The notes under the pieces: generated by a model
Database searches by the model: none
Told to the model about the DNA's origin: nothing
The model's input: only the letters and a program-made list of their open reading frames with translations
Part shown: positions 17,546 to 26,570 of the stretch, piece by piece
How the letters are laid out: every line of letters begins with the position of its first letter
Position numbering within the stretch: the stretch's first letter is position 1
NCBI GenBank assembly: GCA_045132495.1
Contig: JBGUSK010000097.1
Coordinates: 1 to 64,000 of the forward strand
Direction: 5' to 3'
From: UBA11524 sp045132495
GTDB lineage: Bacteria; Bacillota; Clostridia; Christensenellales; Aristaeellaceae
Length of the DNA stretch: 64,000 nt
Program-made: the position numbers and the translations under genes

Positions 17546-18493
17546 TTATTTGCTGGCGTTGATCATGTCAAACACCTTTGCGCAGCGGATGGTCAAATCA
17601 TGGGGGACCGTGGGACTCTCCAGCAGCTTTTCGCGGACACAGCGCATGACTTCCTCCGCCTCGTAGACGAAGCCGTTCTCGGTCTTGTCGTCCTGCCAGT
17701 GCTCCTCGGAGCCATCGGGACGGCGCAGCACAAAATCGCTGCCGAAGTGGGGCCGGAGCATCCGCAATTGTCCCTTGTCTCCCATGATGACGGTGCGCTC
17801 GTCCAGGCGCACGCCGATGGAAGCGGTGAGTGTCGCCAGGCCCCAGGGGTAGCGCAGCGTGGCGGTCTCCGTCTCGTCCACGCCGGTGGAAGCCCAATGG
17901 ACGGCCACGTTTTCGACCTTCTCCGGAACACCCAGGAAGAACTCCGCCAGCTCGTAGCAGTAAACAAACAGGTCATAGGCCGCGCCGCCGCCCAGCTCCT
18001 TGAGGTAGAAGCGGCTGCCGGGGCCGGAATAAGCCTCCCAGCCGATGGCGATCTCGAAATGCTTCACCTGGCCGACAGCGCCTGCATCCAGCTGGCGCTT
18101 CATCTCCACAATGGAGGGCAGAAAGCGGCTCCACATGGCCTCCATGGAGAATACGCCGCGCTCCTTTGCCAGCGCGAAGACCTCCTCCGCCTCGGCGGAA
18201 GTGGTGAACATGGCCTTCTCGCACAGCACGGGAATGCCGGCTTCGATGCACAGGCGGGTCAGGTCAGCATGCGCGTCGGTGGTGGCGGCTACATAGGCTG
18301 CATCGGGGCGGAGGGCCAGCATCTCCGCGTAGCTGCCGGAATGGGGAATGCCATGCTTTTCAGCGAAGGCCGCGCCGCGCTCAGCAGAACGGGAGCCCAC
18401 GCCGATCACCTCTGCGCCGTCAATGCGGCGGATGGCGTCGTTGAACTTCACGGCGATATCGCCTGCACCAAGGATCACCCATTTGAAAGACAT
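17546..18493 (-). CDS. Gfo/Idh/MocA-family NAD(P)-dependent oxidoreductase
   Basis: 315 residues. N-terminal Rossmann fold (WVILGAGDIAVKFNDAI), 'VAATTDAHADL', and EKAMFTTS replacing the more usual EKP. The C-terminal Gfo/Idh domain includes GSRFYLKELGGGAAYDLFVYC with the active-site Lys/Asp region. Acts on sugars, sugar acids or inositols. First gene of the operon with the small protein and GH105, so it may process the released unsaturated uronate or another monosaccharide; this is inference from context. Confidence 0.9.
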   Translation of the reverse strand: MSFKWVILGAGDIAVKFNDAIRRIDGAEVIGVGSRSAERGAAFAEKHGIPHSGSYAEMLALRPDAAYVAATTDAHADLTRLCIEAGIPVLCEKAMFTTSAEAEEVFALAKERGVFSMEAMWSRFLPSIVEMKRQLDAGAVGQVKHFEIAIGWEAYSGPGSRFYLKELGGGAAYDLFVYCYELAEFFLGVPEKVENVAVHWASTGVDETETATLRYPWGLATLTASIGVRLDERTVIMGDKGQLRMLRPHFGSDFVLRRPDGSEEHWQDDKTENGFVYEAEEVMRCVREKLLESPTVPHDLTIRCAKVFDMINASK

Positions 18494-18521
18494 ATAAACA
18501 CCTCACAGCGGATTTTTCTTC

Positions 18522-18550
18522 ATTATAGAAGAATAACGCCTGTACGTCAA
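18522..18550 (-). promoter_or_regulatory. Promoter of the oxidoreductase-GH105 operon
   Basis: Minus-strand TTGACG (18550-18545), 17 bp, TATAAT (18527-18522). Confidence 0.75.
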
Positions 18551-18562
18551 TCGCAAATCCCT

Positions 18563-18591
18563 TTGACAAACTGTACCCCATCGGGTAAAAT
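18563..18591 (+). promoter_or_regulatory. Promoter of the GH42 gene, back-to-back with the preceding one
   Basis: TTGACA (18563-18568), 17 bp, TAAAAT (18586-18591). The two divergent -35 boxes are only 12 bp apart, so one regulator could control both units. Confidence 0.75.
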
Positions 18592-18622
18592 GGAGCCGAT
18601 GAATACGCAAGGAGGGCCACAT

Positions 18623-20635
18623 ATGACCTTCACCCCCAAATTCCCGACTTTCCTTCACGGCGGCGATTACAACCCCGATCAGTGGCTGGATCGCCCCGAT
18701 ATCCTTGACCGCGACGTGGAAATGATGCACAAGGCCCACGTCAACACCGTGTCCATCGGTATTTTCTCCTGGGCCCGCCTGGAGCCCGAGGACGGCGTGT
18801 ATGACTTCTCCTGGCTGGATGAGGTCATCGACCGCCTGTGGAAAGGCGGCATCCATGTGATCCTCGCCACGCCCAGCGGCGCGCGTCCTGCCTGGATGGC
18901 GCAAAAGTACCCCGAAGTCCTGCGGGTGAACGACCATTACCAGCGCTATCACTTCGGCGGCCGCCACAACCACTGCATCACCTCCCCCGTGTACCGCCGC
19001 AAGGTTTGGGAGATGGATAAGCGCCTGGCCGAGCGCTACGCCAATCATCCTGCCGTGATCCTGTGGCACCTGTCCAACGAGATGAGCGGCCACTGCTACT
19101 GCGACCTCTGCCAGGAGGCCTTCCGCGGCTGGCTGAAGGACAAGTACGGCACGCTGGACAAGCTCAACGACGCCTGGTGGACCTCCTTCTGGGCCCACCG
19201 CTACACCGACTGGAGCCAGGTGGAAGCCCCCGGCCCCATGGCAGAAACCTCGACCAACGGCATGTACATCGACTGGCGGCGCTTTGCCACCCACCAGTGC
19301 AAGACCTTCATGATGTCCGAGCGGGATGCGGTGCAGAGCGTCAACCCGAAGCTGAAGGTCACTGCCAACCTGATGGAGCGCTTCTGGGATTATGACTACT
19401 TCGACCTGGCGGAAGGTATGGACGTGGTCTCCTGGGACAGCTATCCCATGTGGCATTCCGGCGATGACGTGGCCCGTGCGGCGGAATTCGCCATGAACCA
19501 CGACATGATGCGCTCCTTCAAGGATCAGCCCTTCCTGCTGATGGAATCCACGCCCTCCCAGGTCAACTGGAAGCCTGTGAACAAGCTCAAGCGCCCGGGG
19601 ATGCATCTGCTGTCCTCCATGCAGGCGCTGGCCCATGGCAGCCAGAGTGTGCTGTACTTCCAGTGGCGCAAGGGCCGCGGCGCAGCGGAGCAGTTCCACG
19701 GCGCGGTGGTGGATCACGACGGCCGGGACGATACCCGCGTGTTCAAGGACGTGACCCAGGTGGGTCAGGCACTTGAAAGCCTGCAGCCCATCTATGACAG
19801 GGAGAAGTCTCCTGCTCAGGCCTGCATCATCTACGACTGGAGCAACTGGTGGGCCATCGACTACGCCCAGACCGGTCAGGCTCAGAACATGAAATACTTC
19901 GACAGCGTGAACATGCATTATCGCAGCCTGTGGCAGATGGGCGTGAACGTCGATTTCCGCGATGAGCGGGAGTGCACCGACCTGAGCCGCTACAAGCTGG
20001 TCATCTGCCCGATGCTGTTCATGCTGAAGGAAAGCTTCGCCGACAAGCTCCGCGTCTTCGTGGAGAACGGCGGCACGCTCTTGATGACCTACTTCTCCGG
20101 CGTGGTGGACGAGTCCGGCCTGGCCTGGCTGGGCGGCGCGCCTCATAACCTCATCGATGTGCTGGGCGTGCGCGCCACCGAGCTGGACGCCCTCTTTCCC
20201 GAGGACAAGCAGGCCATGCTGCTGGCGGATGGCCGCAGCTTCCCCATCCATGAGCTGTGCGAGATCCCGGAGCTGCACGGCGCGAAGAGCCTCGGCCTCT
20301 ATGAGGAGGACTTCTACGCCGCCATGCCCTGCCTGACCCGCAATACCTTCGGCAAGGGACAGGCCTACTATCTGGCCGCTAAGGTGGAGCAGTCCGGTCT
20401 GGATGCGATCTACGCGGACATTGCCGACGAGCTCAACCTGCCCCGCGCCATGCAGGAAGTCCTGCCCGAGGGCGTCATCGCCACCGAGCGCGGCGGGGCG
20501 GTGTTCCTGCAGAACTACTCCGGCAAGGCGCAGCAGGTCGTCTTTGAGAACAAGTACACCGACATGCTTACCGGCCGTCAGGTGGAGGGCGAGTACATCA
20601 TGCCCGCCAACGGCGTGATGGTGCTGGTCAGATAA
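18623..20635 (+). CDS. Beta-galactosidase, glycoside hydrolase family 42
   Basis: 670-residue intracellular retaining beta-galactosidase. TIM-barrel domain with HGGDYNPDQW at the N-terminus, acid/base Glu in HLSNEMSGHCYC (about residue 152, with Cys residues of the usual zinc site) and nucleophile Glu in LLMESTPSQVNW (about residue 307). The trimerisation domain (ACIIYDWSNWWAIDY) and the C-terminal beta domain follow. Start ATG 18623 after CAAGGAGGGCCACAT; the long upstream frame is antisense to the oxidoreductase. Divergent from the GH105 operon. Confidence 0.95.
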   Translation: MTFTPKFPTFLHGGDYNPDQWLDRPDILDRDVEMMHKAHVNTVSIGIFSWARLEPEDGVYDFSWLDEVIDRLWKGGIHVILATPSGARPAWMAQKYPEVLRVNDHYQRYHFGGRHNHCITSPVYRRKVWEMDKRLAERYANHPAVILWHLSNEMSGHCYCDLCQEAFRGWLKDKYGTLDKLNDAWWTSFWAHRYTDWSQVEAPGPMAETSTNGMYIDWRRFATHQCKTFMMSERDAVQSVNPKLKVTANLMERFWDYDYFDLAEGMDVVSWDSYPMWHSGDDVARAAEFAMNHDMMRSFKDQPFLLMESTPSQVNWKPVNKLKRPGMHLLSSMQALAHGSQSVLYFQWRKGRGAAEQFHGAVVDHDGRDDTRVFKDVTQVGQALESLQPIYDREKSPAQACIIYDWSNWWAIDYAQTGQAQNMKYFDSVNMHYRSLWQMGVNVDFRDERECTDLSRYKLVICPMLFMLKESFADKLRVFVENGGTLLMTYFSGVVDESGLAWLGGAPHNLIDVLGVRATELDALFPEDKQAMLLADGRSFPIHELCEIPELHGAKSLGLYEEDFYAAMPCLTRNTFGKGQAYYLAAKVEQSGLDAIYADIADELNLPRAMQEVLPEGVIATERGGAVFLQNYSGKAQQVVFENKYTDMLTGRQVEGEYIMPANGVMVLVR

Positions 20636-20640
20636 ATTTC

Positions 20641-20683
20641 AACGTGCGGAATGTCTCCAGAAGGGGAGATTCCGCACGTTTTG
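20641..20683 (+). terminator. Terminator after GH42
   Basis: AACGTGCGGAAT...ATTCCGCACGTT stem plus TTTTG. Confidence 0.85.
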
Positions 20684-20716
20684 TTATGAAAAACAGTGGA
20701 AAATAAAGGATGGGTG

Positions 20717-20745
20717 TTGCAAAAAACAATCAAATGTCGTATAAT
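20717..20745 (+). promoter_or_regulatory. Promoter of the OhrR-like gene
   Basis: TTGCAA (20717-20722), 17 bp, TATAAT (20740-20745). A second TATAAT lies at 20771-20776 without a clear -35. Confidence 0.7.
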
Positions 20746-20793
20746 GGGAGACAAGAAAGATAACGCATGTTATAATTGCGAGGAGACGATTGG

Positions 20794-21237
20794 ATGGATC
20801 AGGAACGGTTTGACGCGCTGCGGTTGGAGAATCAGCTGTGCTTTCCCATGTATGCCTGCTCCCGCGAGGTGATCAAGCGCTATCGTCCCTATCTGGACGA
20901 GCTGGGCCTGACCTACACGCAGTACATCGTGATGATGGTCGTCTGGGCGGAGGGCACGATCAGCGTCCGCGATATGGGCAGGAGGCTCTTCCTGGATTCC
21001 GGCACGCTCACGCCTGTGCTCAAAACGCTGGAGAAGGCGGGCCTGATCACCCGCCGCCGTTCCACGCAGGATGAACGTGTGCTGATGATCTCCATTACCC
21101 AGGCGGGTCTTGCCCTGCGGGAAAAGGCTGTGAGCATTCCCGAAATCATGGCAGGCTGCGTCAACCTGAGCAGCGACGAAGCCGCGACCCTCTACCGGCT
21201 GCTGTACAAGGTGTTGGCTTCTTCAGAGGAGGCGTAA
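20794..21237 (+). CDS. OhrR-like MarR-family peroxide-sensing repressor
   Basis: 147-residue winged-helix regulator. The N-terminal LENQLCFPMYACSREVIKRY matches OhrR, where the Cys (here Cys16) is oxidised by organic peroxides. A second Cys22 is also present and could form a disulfide. It is followed by LTYTQYIVMMVVW, the recognition helix SGTLTPVLKTLEKAGLI and the wing RRRSTQDERV. Start ATG 20794 after GCGAGGAGACGATTGG. No ohr gene is adjacent, so its target is elsewhere or is autoregulatory. A terminator separates it from ppk2. Confidence 0.88.
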   Translation: MDQERFDALRLENQLCFPMYACSREVIKRYRPYLDELGLTYTQYIVMMVVWAEGTISVRDMGRRLFLDSGTLTPVLKTLEKAGLITRRRSTQDERVLMISITQAGLALREKAVSIPEIMAGCVNLSSDEAATLYRLLYKVLASSEEA

Positions 21238-21256
21238 GCTTCCTCGTCCTCCTTTG

Positions 21257-21296
21257 CCCCTCCGTATACGTGCGGAGGGGATTTTCCTGTTTTTTC
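21257..21296 (+). terminator. Terminator after the OhrR-like gene
   Basis: CCCCTCCG...CGGAGGGG stem followed by ATTTTCCTGTTTTTT. Confidence 0.8.
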
Positions 21297-21308
21297 GGCG
21301 GATTTCGG

Positions 21309-21337
21309 TTGCCAAGGGGGGCTTCCCGCGCTATAAT
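21309..21337 (+). promoter_or_regulatory. Promoter of the PPK2 gene
   Basis: TTGCCA (21309-21314), 17 bp, TATAAT (21332-21337), 35 bp before the start codon. Confidence 0.7.
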
Positions 21338-21371
21338 ATGGGCAGAATCCGCCGCAAAGGAGCAAAAATCC

Positions 21372-22238
21372 ATGAATGCGAAAGAATACCGCTTTGACGG
21401 CAGCCGCAAGGTCTGTGTGAAGGAAATGCCCACCTGTGCCGAGCCGGCCGCAAAGAAAAAGGAATGTGCTGCGAAAACCGAGGCCAACCTCGCCCAGTGC
21501 GCCATTTTGCAGGAGAAGCTCTACGCAGCCGGCACCGAAGGGCTGATCATCGCCATTCAGGCGCGGGACGCCGCTGGCAAGGACAGCCTGATCAAGAAGG
21601 TCTTCGGCAAGCTCAACCCCGCTGCACTGGAGGTGCATTCCTTCAAGTCGCCCACGAAGGAGGAGCTCAGCCATGATTACCTCTGGCGGCTGAATCGTCG
21701 TCTGCCCGCCCGCGGCAAGATCGGCGTGTTCAACCGCAGCCACTACGAGGATGTGCTGGTCACCCGCGTGCATCAGATGGAGAAGGGCTATGCCATGCCG
21801 GAGCGCGTCATCGGCGACAAGAGCTTCTATCAGAAGCGCTATGTTCAGCTGAAAAACTGGGAGCAGTATCTGTACGAGAACGGCTACCGGATGGTGAAGA
21901 TCTTCCTCAACGTAGGCAAGGATGAGCAGCGACGCCGCTTCCTGGATCGGATGGAGCTGCCGGAAAAGCACTGGAAGCTCTCCATCAACGACATGAAGGA
22001 GCGCGCCCTGTGGAAGGAATACGACGCGGCCTACGAGGATGCAATCAACCACACCGCGACGGAGGAATCCCCCTGGTACGTTCTTCCTGCCGATGATAAA
22101 TGGTATACGCGGTATCTCATGAGCGAGATCCTGCTGGACGTGCTGACCGGCATGGCCCCAGAATATCCGCCCTTGGACCCCGCCGAAGCCGCAAAGGTTC
22201 CTGCCGCGATGGCGGAGCTGGAAAAACCCCTCGAGTGA
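21372..22238 (+). CDS. Polyphosphate kinase 2 family protein (PPK2)
   Basis: 288-residue PPK2 that transfers phosphate between polyphosphate and nucleotides. P-loop-like IQARDAAGKDSLIKKVF (about residues 58-74), lid/Walker B region GVFNRSHYEDVLVTRVH, then FYQKRYVQLKNWEQYL and VGKDEQRRRFLDRM. Length and sequence match the single-domain class. The N-terminus is Lys/Cys-rich (KEMPTCAEPAAKKKECAAK). ATG 21372 after AAAGGAGCAAAAATCC. Subclass (nucleoside mono- or diphosphate kinase) cannot be decided by eye. Confidence 0.9.
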   Translation: MNAKEYRFDGSRKVCVKEMPTCAEPAAKKKECAAKTEANLAQCAILQEKLYAAGTEGLIIAIQARDAAGKDSLIKKVFGKLNPAALEVHSFKSPTKEELSHDYLWRLNRRLPARGKIGVFNRSHYEDVLVTRVHQMEKGYAMPERVIGDKSFYQKRYVQLKNWEQYLYENGYRMVKIFLNVGKDEQRRRFLDRMELPEKHWKLSINDMKERALWKEYDAAYEDAINHTATEESPWYVLPADDKWYTRYLMSEILLDVLTGMAPEYPPLDPAEAAKVPAAMAELEKPLE

Positions 22239-22245
22239 CATTCGG

Positions 22246-22270
22246 GCACGTCCGCAAGGGCGTGCTTTTT
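22246..22270 (+). terminator. Terminator after the PPK2 gene
   Basis: GCACGTCC, GCAA loop, GGGCGTGC, TTTTT. Confidence 0.75.
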
Positions 22271-22317
22271 GCACCCATGCGCTGCGTCAGCATACGCTGC
22301 TGAAGAGGTGATGCACG

Positions 22318-22686
22318 ATGCCCCAACTATCCTTTCAGCTGCTGACGCCGGTGGAGTGCCTGGATGTGCTGCGCGTCGCCCATGTGACCCGGGCGGCCTT
22401 CTGCGACGGGGAGCGCCCATACCTTGTCCCGATGGCCTTCCAGCTGGACTTTGAGGGCATGCGGCCGCTGATTTACCTGTGCATGCCGGACACGGGGCGG
22501 AAGGTCGACTATCTCTGCCGCTGCGACCGGGTGTGCCTGGAATTTGAGGAGCCCTCCTGCGCCTGGGTGGACGTAGTGCTGGTGGAGGGGCAGGCCTCTC
22601 TCGATGCGTGGGAGAAGGACAAGGGGCTGATGCTGCATGTCAAGGGAGAGGCGGTCAGCGGGAGACGGTTCTTTTTGCCGGAGTGA
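22318..22686 (+). CDS. Pyridoxamine 5'-phosphate oxidase-like flavin-binding protein
   Basis: 122 residues, smaller than the usual NimA-like proteins of about 150. Split-barrel features: HVTRAAFCDGERPYLVPMAFQ and VCLEFEEPSCAWVDVVLVEGQA. Probably binds FMN or haem; specific activity is unknown. It ends abruptly at RRFFLPE, so the last strand and helix of the fold may be missing. Start ATG 22318 follows GAAGAGGTGATGCACG. Confidence 0.7.
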   Translation: MPQLSFQLLTPVECLDVLRVAHVTRAAFCDGERPYLVPMAFQLDFEGMRPLIYLCMPDTGRKVDYLCRCDRVCLEFEEPSCAWVDVVLVEGQASLDAWEKDKGLMLHVKGEAVSGRRFFLPE

Positions 22687-22779
22687 AGGAGATTGTAACA
22701 GTTTCCACAGCTGCGGAAGGTTTTTGCCGCCCACGACGTTGTATATGCGAAAACTTTTCCAAATGAGGAGGATTTTCGC

Positions 22780-24009
22780 ATGAAGTACATCATTTGCCTG
22801 TTGATGGCACTGATGCTGCCCTTCGCAGCACTGGCGGAGGACAACCGGTATGAGGATGTAGGCTTTTACGGCGAATATGACATGTGTCCCGTGAAACGGA
22901 ACGGCCTGTGGGGCTTCGTTGACCACATGGGCCAACTGACTATCCCCTGCGAGTGGGATGGGGTTGGCATGGTGTTTCAGGGCCGCGCGTCTGTGTACAA
23001 AGATGACAGGTGGGGCGCGATCGACAAGGCTGGGAACATCCTGGTGCCCTGTGAATGGGACTATCTCGTGCCGGAGAGCGACGGCGGCTACACCGTGAAG
23101 CGCAATGGATATTCCGGCGCGCTGGCAGCGGATGGCACGGTGCTCATCCCCTGCGACAGGTATACCTATGTCGGCCCGGTGATCAACGGCGCGAGACACA
23201 TTGGTCTGAATGATCTGTGGGGCCTGTGCACCGAGACGGGCGAGATCATCACGCCCTGCCAGTGGCAGTCAACCGGCTACTTCCATGAGGGCCTGGCCTG
23301 GGTGTGCGGAGAAGGCTTCAGCTACGGCTACATCAACGAGCAGGGCGAAACCGTCATCCCCACAGGGTATGGTTACGCACATCTGGAGGATTTTGTCAGC
23401 GGCAGCGCGGCAGTGCGGTTCACCAACGGCAGCTGGCAGCTGATGGACACCCGGGGCCGCTTCCTGTGCGAAAAGCCCTGGGATGACATGGAGCAGTTCG
23501 CGCAGGGCGACCTTATCCTGGTGAAGAAGAAAGGCAAGTACGGCTTCATCAACCGGCAGGGCGAAACGGTCATTCCGCCGATCTATGACAACGCGCAGCA
23601 CTTCCGTGATGGGCTGGCGGGCGTTGTGCTGGATGGGGACGCCTTCTGGATTGACGAGACCGGCGCAAAGGCGGTGGATCGTCCTGAGGGATACAGCTCA
23701 TGGCAGTTTAACAATGGTTTCGTCTGTATGAAGGACGAAAACAGTCTCTATGGCGTGATGGACAAATCCGGCGCCTTCATCATCCCCTGCGAGTGGCCTG
23801 ACGGATTGATCAATCCCTTTGCCAGGGGCGAAATCACCTACATGTGGACGGATACCCATTATGCCTTCTTCAACAAGCAGGGGCAGATGGTCACTGGACA
23901 GATGCATGAGCGGGGCAGGTTCAAATTTGCGATCCAGAAGGAGTATCTCTTCCTGGTGGAGGATGGCGTGCTCTCCATCTGGCACGCCGATGGAAGAAAA
24001 GTCTATTAA
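22780..24009 (+). CDS. Secreted WG-repeat protein
   Basis: 409 residues with a signal peptide (MKYIICLLMALMLPFAALAED) and about ten WG/KWG repeats, each of the form 'GLWGFVDHMGQLTIPCEWDGV', 'RWGAIDKAGNILVPCEWDYL', 'KYGFINRQGETVIPPIYDN', 'LYGVMDKSGAFIIPCEWPDG'. These repeats form a beta-propeller-like ligand or protein-binding surface; the ligand is unknown. ATG 22780 is preceded by AAATGAGGAGGATTTTCGC. No partner gene is adjacent. Confidence 0.9.
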   Translation: MKYIICLLMALMLPFAALAEDNRYEDVGFYGEYDMCPVKRNGLWGFVDHMGQLTIPCEWDGVGMVFQGRASVYKDDRWGAIDKAGNILVPCEWDYLVPESDGGYTVKRNGYSGALAADGTVLIPCDRYTYVGPVINGARHIGLNDLWGLCTETGEIITPCQWQSTGYFHEGLAWVCGEGFSYGYINEQGETVIPTGYGYAHLEDFVSGSAAVRFTNGSWQLMDTRGRFLCEKPWDDMEQFAQGDLILVKKKGKYGFINRQGETVIPPIYDNAQHFRDGLAGVVLDGDAFWIDETGAKAVDRPEGYSSWQFNNGFVCMKDENSLYGVMDKSGAFIIPCEWPDGLINPFARGEITYMWTDTHYAFFNKQGQMVTGQMHERGRFKFAIQKEYLFLVEDGVLSIWHADGRKVY

Positions 24010-24080
24010 TCCCGCAAACGGCGCAAGGTATTCCCTTTGTCAGCATGATAAAATCCGAATCAGAAAGGAGGGACGAGCAT

Positions 24081-25349
24081 ATGCAGTGCATCCTCAACCT
24101 GATCGAAGCCACCCTTGACGCAGAGATCACCCCTGCCGAGCTGGCTGCGGCATCCGGCTACTCGCTGTGGCATTTCCTGCACCTGTTCCGGCAGGAGGTC
24201 GGTATGCCGCTGTGCCGTTACCGCACGCGGCGCAGGCTGGCCCATGCGATCTGGCATGTCAGTGGCGGCATGAGCATCACCGACGCGGCGCTCCGGTGGG
24301 GGTTCGGGAGCCATTCCGGGTTTTTCCGGGCCTTCCGCAAGGAGTACGGCATGTCGCCCACGGCGTGGCTGCGCAGCCATCGGGTGAAGGAACCCGCCGT
24401 CCCTCTGTTGAAAGAGGAGGTATACAAGATGCTGACCCGCGAGACATTCCGCGAAGCTCTGACCCACTGGGGCGCTGAATACGCAGCGCTCCCCCTGACC
24501 CCCGTGACATGGCCCGGTTCCGGCGAAATCAGCGAAACCGCCGTGTATGCGGGCGACGCCTTCGTCCTCAAGGCCTACCGGGATGAACATACCTGCCGCC
24601 TGGCCACCGCCCTGGCGGACGCGCTGGACAAGCAGGGCATCCCCGCATCCCGGGCGATTCCGCTGCTCGACGGAGAACTATCCCTGCCTGTTGTCGACGG
24701 CATGCGGATGACCCTGTGCCACCGTTTGCCCGGGAAGTCGCTGCGCGCGGCGGAGTTGATCCGCAATCCCCGGGAGGGACATCGCATCGGCGCAGCGCTG
24801 GCAGGGCTCCACAAGGCCACCGATGCCCTGGGCGATTTCCCCTACGCGGAGGATGAGCCTTACGCCGATCATCTGCTGAACTGGGCGCTTCCCCGCGCGA
24901 AGGACGTGCTGCCTGACGCCTTCCCGGAGGACTATGCATTCCGCCTGGAAACTCTGCGCGAGCTGCCCACCGCCCTCATCCACCGCGACCCGAATCCCTC
25001 CAATCTCATCGACGACGGGGAGAAAATCGGTTTCATCGATTTTGACCTGAGCCGCCGTTTCGTGCGGATTTTCGACCCTTGCTATACTGCCACGGCGGTG
25101 CTTTCAGAGGTTTTTGAACACGATGAGCTTCCCTGGAGAGAAAACTGGCCCATATTCGCGAAGGCTGTGCTTGAAGGCTACCACAGCGTCACCCCGCTGA
25201 CAGACGCGGAATGGGCCGCTGTGCCGACGCTGCTCATCGGCAGCGAGGTGCTGTGCCTGGCAGCCTTCGTCGGGAGCAGCAAATTCAAGGCTGTGTTCGA
25301 TGTGAACATGCGGATGCTGCCCTATATCCTGGAGAATATGCCGGTGTAA
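24081..25349 (+). CDS. AraC-type DNA-binding domain fused to an aminoglycoside phosphotransferase-like kinase
   Basis: 422 residues. Residues 1-105 form a double helix-turn-helix of AraC/XylS type (AELAAASGYSLWHFLHLFRQ; ITDAALRWGFGSHSGFFRAFRKEYGMSPTAWL). A kinase-fold APH domain follows with catalytic loop LIHRDPNPSNLID (HxDxxxxN) and metal-binding GFIDFDLS (DFD). The ATG at 24081 has AGGAGG (24066-24071) 9 bp upstream; a weaker ATG at 24045 is in frame. The kinase half could sense or phosphorylate a small molecule such as an antibiotic or amino sugar and tune DNA binding. Target unknown. Confidence 0.85.
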   Translation: MQCILNLIEATLDAEITPAELAAASGYSLWHFLHLFRQEVGMPLCRYRTRRRLAHAIWHVSGGMSITDAALRWGFGSHSGFFRAFRKEYGMSPTAWLRSHRVKEPAVPLLKEEVYKMLTRETFREALTHWGAEYAALPLTPVTWPGSGEISETAVYAGDAFVLKAYRDEHTCRLATALADALDKQGIPASRAIPLLDGELSLPVVDGMRMTLCHRLPGKSLRAAELIRNPREGHRIGAALAGLHKATDALGDFPYAEDEPYADHLLNWALPRAKDVLPDAFPEDYAFRLETLRELPTALIHRDPNPSNLIDDGEKIGFIDFDLSRRFVRIFDPCYTATAVLSEVFEHDELPWRENWPIFAKAVLEGYHSVTPLTDAEWAAVPTLLIGSEVLCLAAFVGSSKFKAVFDVNMRMLPYILENMPV

Positions 25350-25406
25350 TGAGAATGTCTCCCGACCAGTGCGGCCGGGGGATATTTGTATGGTGACCCG
25401 GAGGGG

Positions 25407-25436
25407 TTGAAATTCTGCTGCTGCATCCTGTATAAT
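25407..25436 (+). promoter_or_regulatory. Promoter of the acyltransferase gene
   Basis: TTGAAA (25407-25412), 18 bp, TATAAT (25431-25436). Confidence 0.65.
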
Positions 25437-25467
25437 GAGACGACATCCGTTTCCAGGGGTGATATTG

Positions 25468-26565
25468 ATGAACAAAAGAAATCAGGGGATTGATCTTTTC
25501 CGATGTGTGGCCATGCTGATGGTGGTGATGCTGCATGTGCTGAACCATGGCGGCGTGCTTTCTGCCGCAAAGCCGAATACGCCGATGTACAGCGCTGCAT
25601 GGCTGTTGTACGCGCTGGGCTTCTGCGCGGTGAACTGCTACGCGTTGGTGTCGGGCTATGTGGGCGTTGGGACGGAGTTCCGGTACAGAAGGATCATCCC
25701 CATGTGGCTGCAGGTGACGTTTTACTCCGTGCTGATCACGCTGCTGTTTGCGGTGATTTCGCCGGAGCTTGTGGATTCAAATCGCGTGATCTCCTCCTTC
25801 TTCCCCGTCATACACAGGACGTACTGGTACTTCACCATGTACTTTGCCCTCTTCTTCCTTATGCCGCTGTTCAACCACGGCATCCGCGCCCTGACGCAGG
25901 AGACGGCAAAAAAGCTGCTGATCGGGCTGCTGGCGGTGTTTTCCATCCTCGGCGCGGCCCCCTATTTCAACCTGCTCGGCATGGTCATAACGGAGGATAT
26001 CTTCATGCTGGGCGAGGGCTTCAGCGTCATGTGGCTGGCGCTGATGTACATCGTTGGCGGCTGCATCGCCCATTTTGGCTTGGGCAGGCGCGTCCCGGCG
26101 TGGAAGCTGTGGGCCGGGTTCTTCGCCTGCGCGCTGGCGGCATGGCTTTTCAAGCTGACGGTGCAGACCAGCGAATCCGCCCAGCTGAAATCCATGGTGG
26201 AGGAGGATGCGCTGCTCTACTATCCCTCCCCGCTGATGGCGGGTGCGGCGGTATGCCTGCTGCTGCTTTTTTCCAGGCTGGAAACGCTGCCACGCATGCC
26301 TGGCAGGGTCGTGAAATTCTTTGCTCCGGCGGCCTTCTCGGTCTACCTGATCCATGAGCACCCGCTGGTGCGCAGCGAGGCGATCTCCGGGCGATTCGCA
26401 GCCTTCACGGCCCTCAGCCCTGGCGAGATGCTGCTGCGGGTGGCTGTCGTGTCCATCGGGATCTTCCTGCTTTGTGGCTGCATCGACCAGCTGCGCCTGC
26501 TGCTGTTCCGCCTGGTGAAGGTACGGCAGCTTGTGGACCGTATCGCCGATTACGGCAGAGAATAA
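25468..26565 (+). CDS. Acyltransferase 3 family membrane protein (OafA/WecH-like)
   Basis: 365-residue polytopic membrane O-acyltransferase with about ten hydrophobic segments. Family signature near the N-terminus: GIDLFRCVAMLMVVMLHVLNH, with the conserved Arg and His. Further signature 'YWYFTMYFALFFLMPLFN' and C-terminal 'SVYLIHEHPLVR'. Such proteins acetylate or succinylate cell-surface glycans. Start ATG 25468 follows CAGGGGTGATATTG. Monocistronic between a promoter and a terminator. Confidence 0.9.
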   Translation: MNKRNQGIDLFRCVAMLMVVMLHVLNHGGVLSAAKPNTPMYSAAWLLYALGFCAVNCYALVSGYVGVGTEFRYRRIIPMWLQVTFYSVLITLLFAVISPELVDSNRVISSFFPVIHRTYWYFTMYFALFFLMPLFNHGIRALTQETAKKLLIGLLAVFSILGAAPYFNLLGMVITEDIFMLGEGFSVMWLALMYIVGGCIAHFGLGRRVPAWKLWAGFFACALAAWLFKLTVQTSESAQLKSMVEEDALLYYPSPLMAGAAVCLLLLFSRLETLPRMPGRVVKFFAPAAFSVYLIHEHPLVRSEAISGRFAAFTALSPGEMLLRVAVVSIGIFLLCGCIDQLRLLLFRLVKVRQLVDRIADYGRE

Positions 26566-26570
26566 AAACA

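Noticed and set aside
17600..18622. N-terminal extension of the GH42 frame by about 340 codons
   Set aside because: It is antisense to the oxidoreductase gene, and a promoter and ribosome site lie just before the ATG at 18623.
20794..22238. OhrR and PPK2 as one peroxide-stress operon
   Set aside because: A strong terminator and a new promoter separate them.
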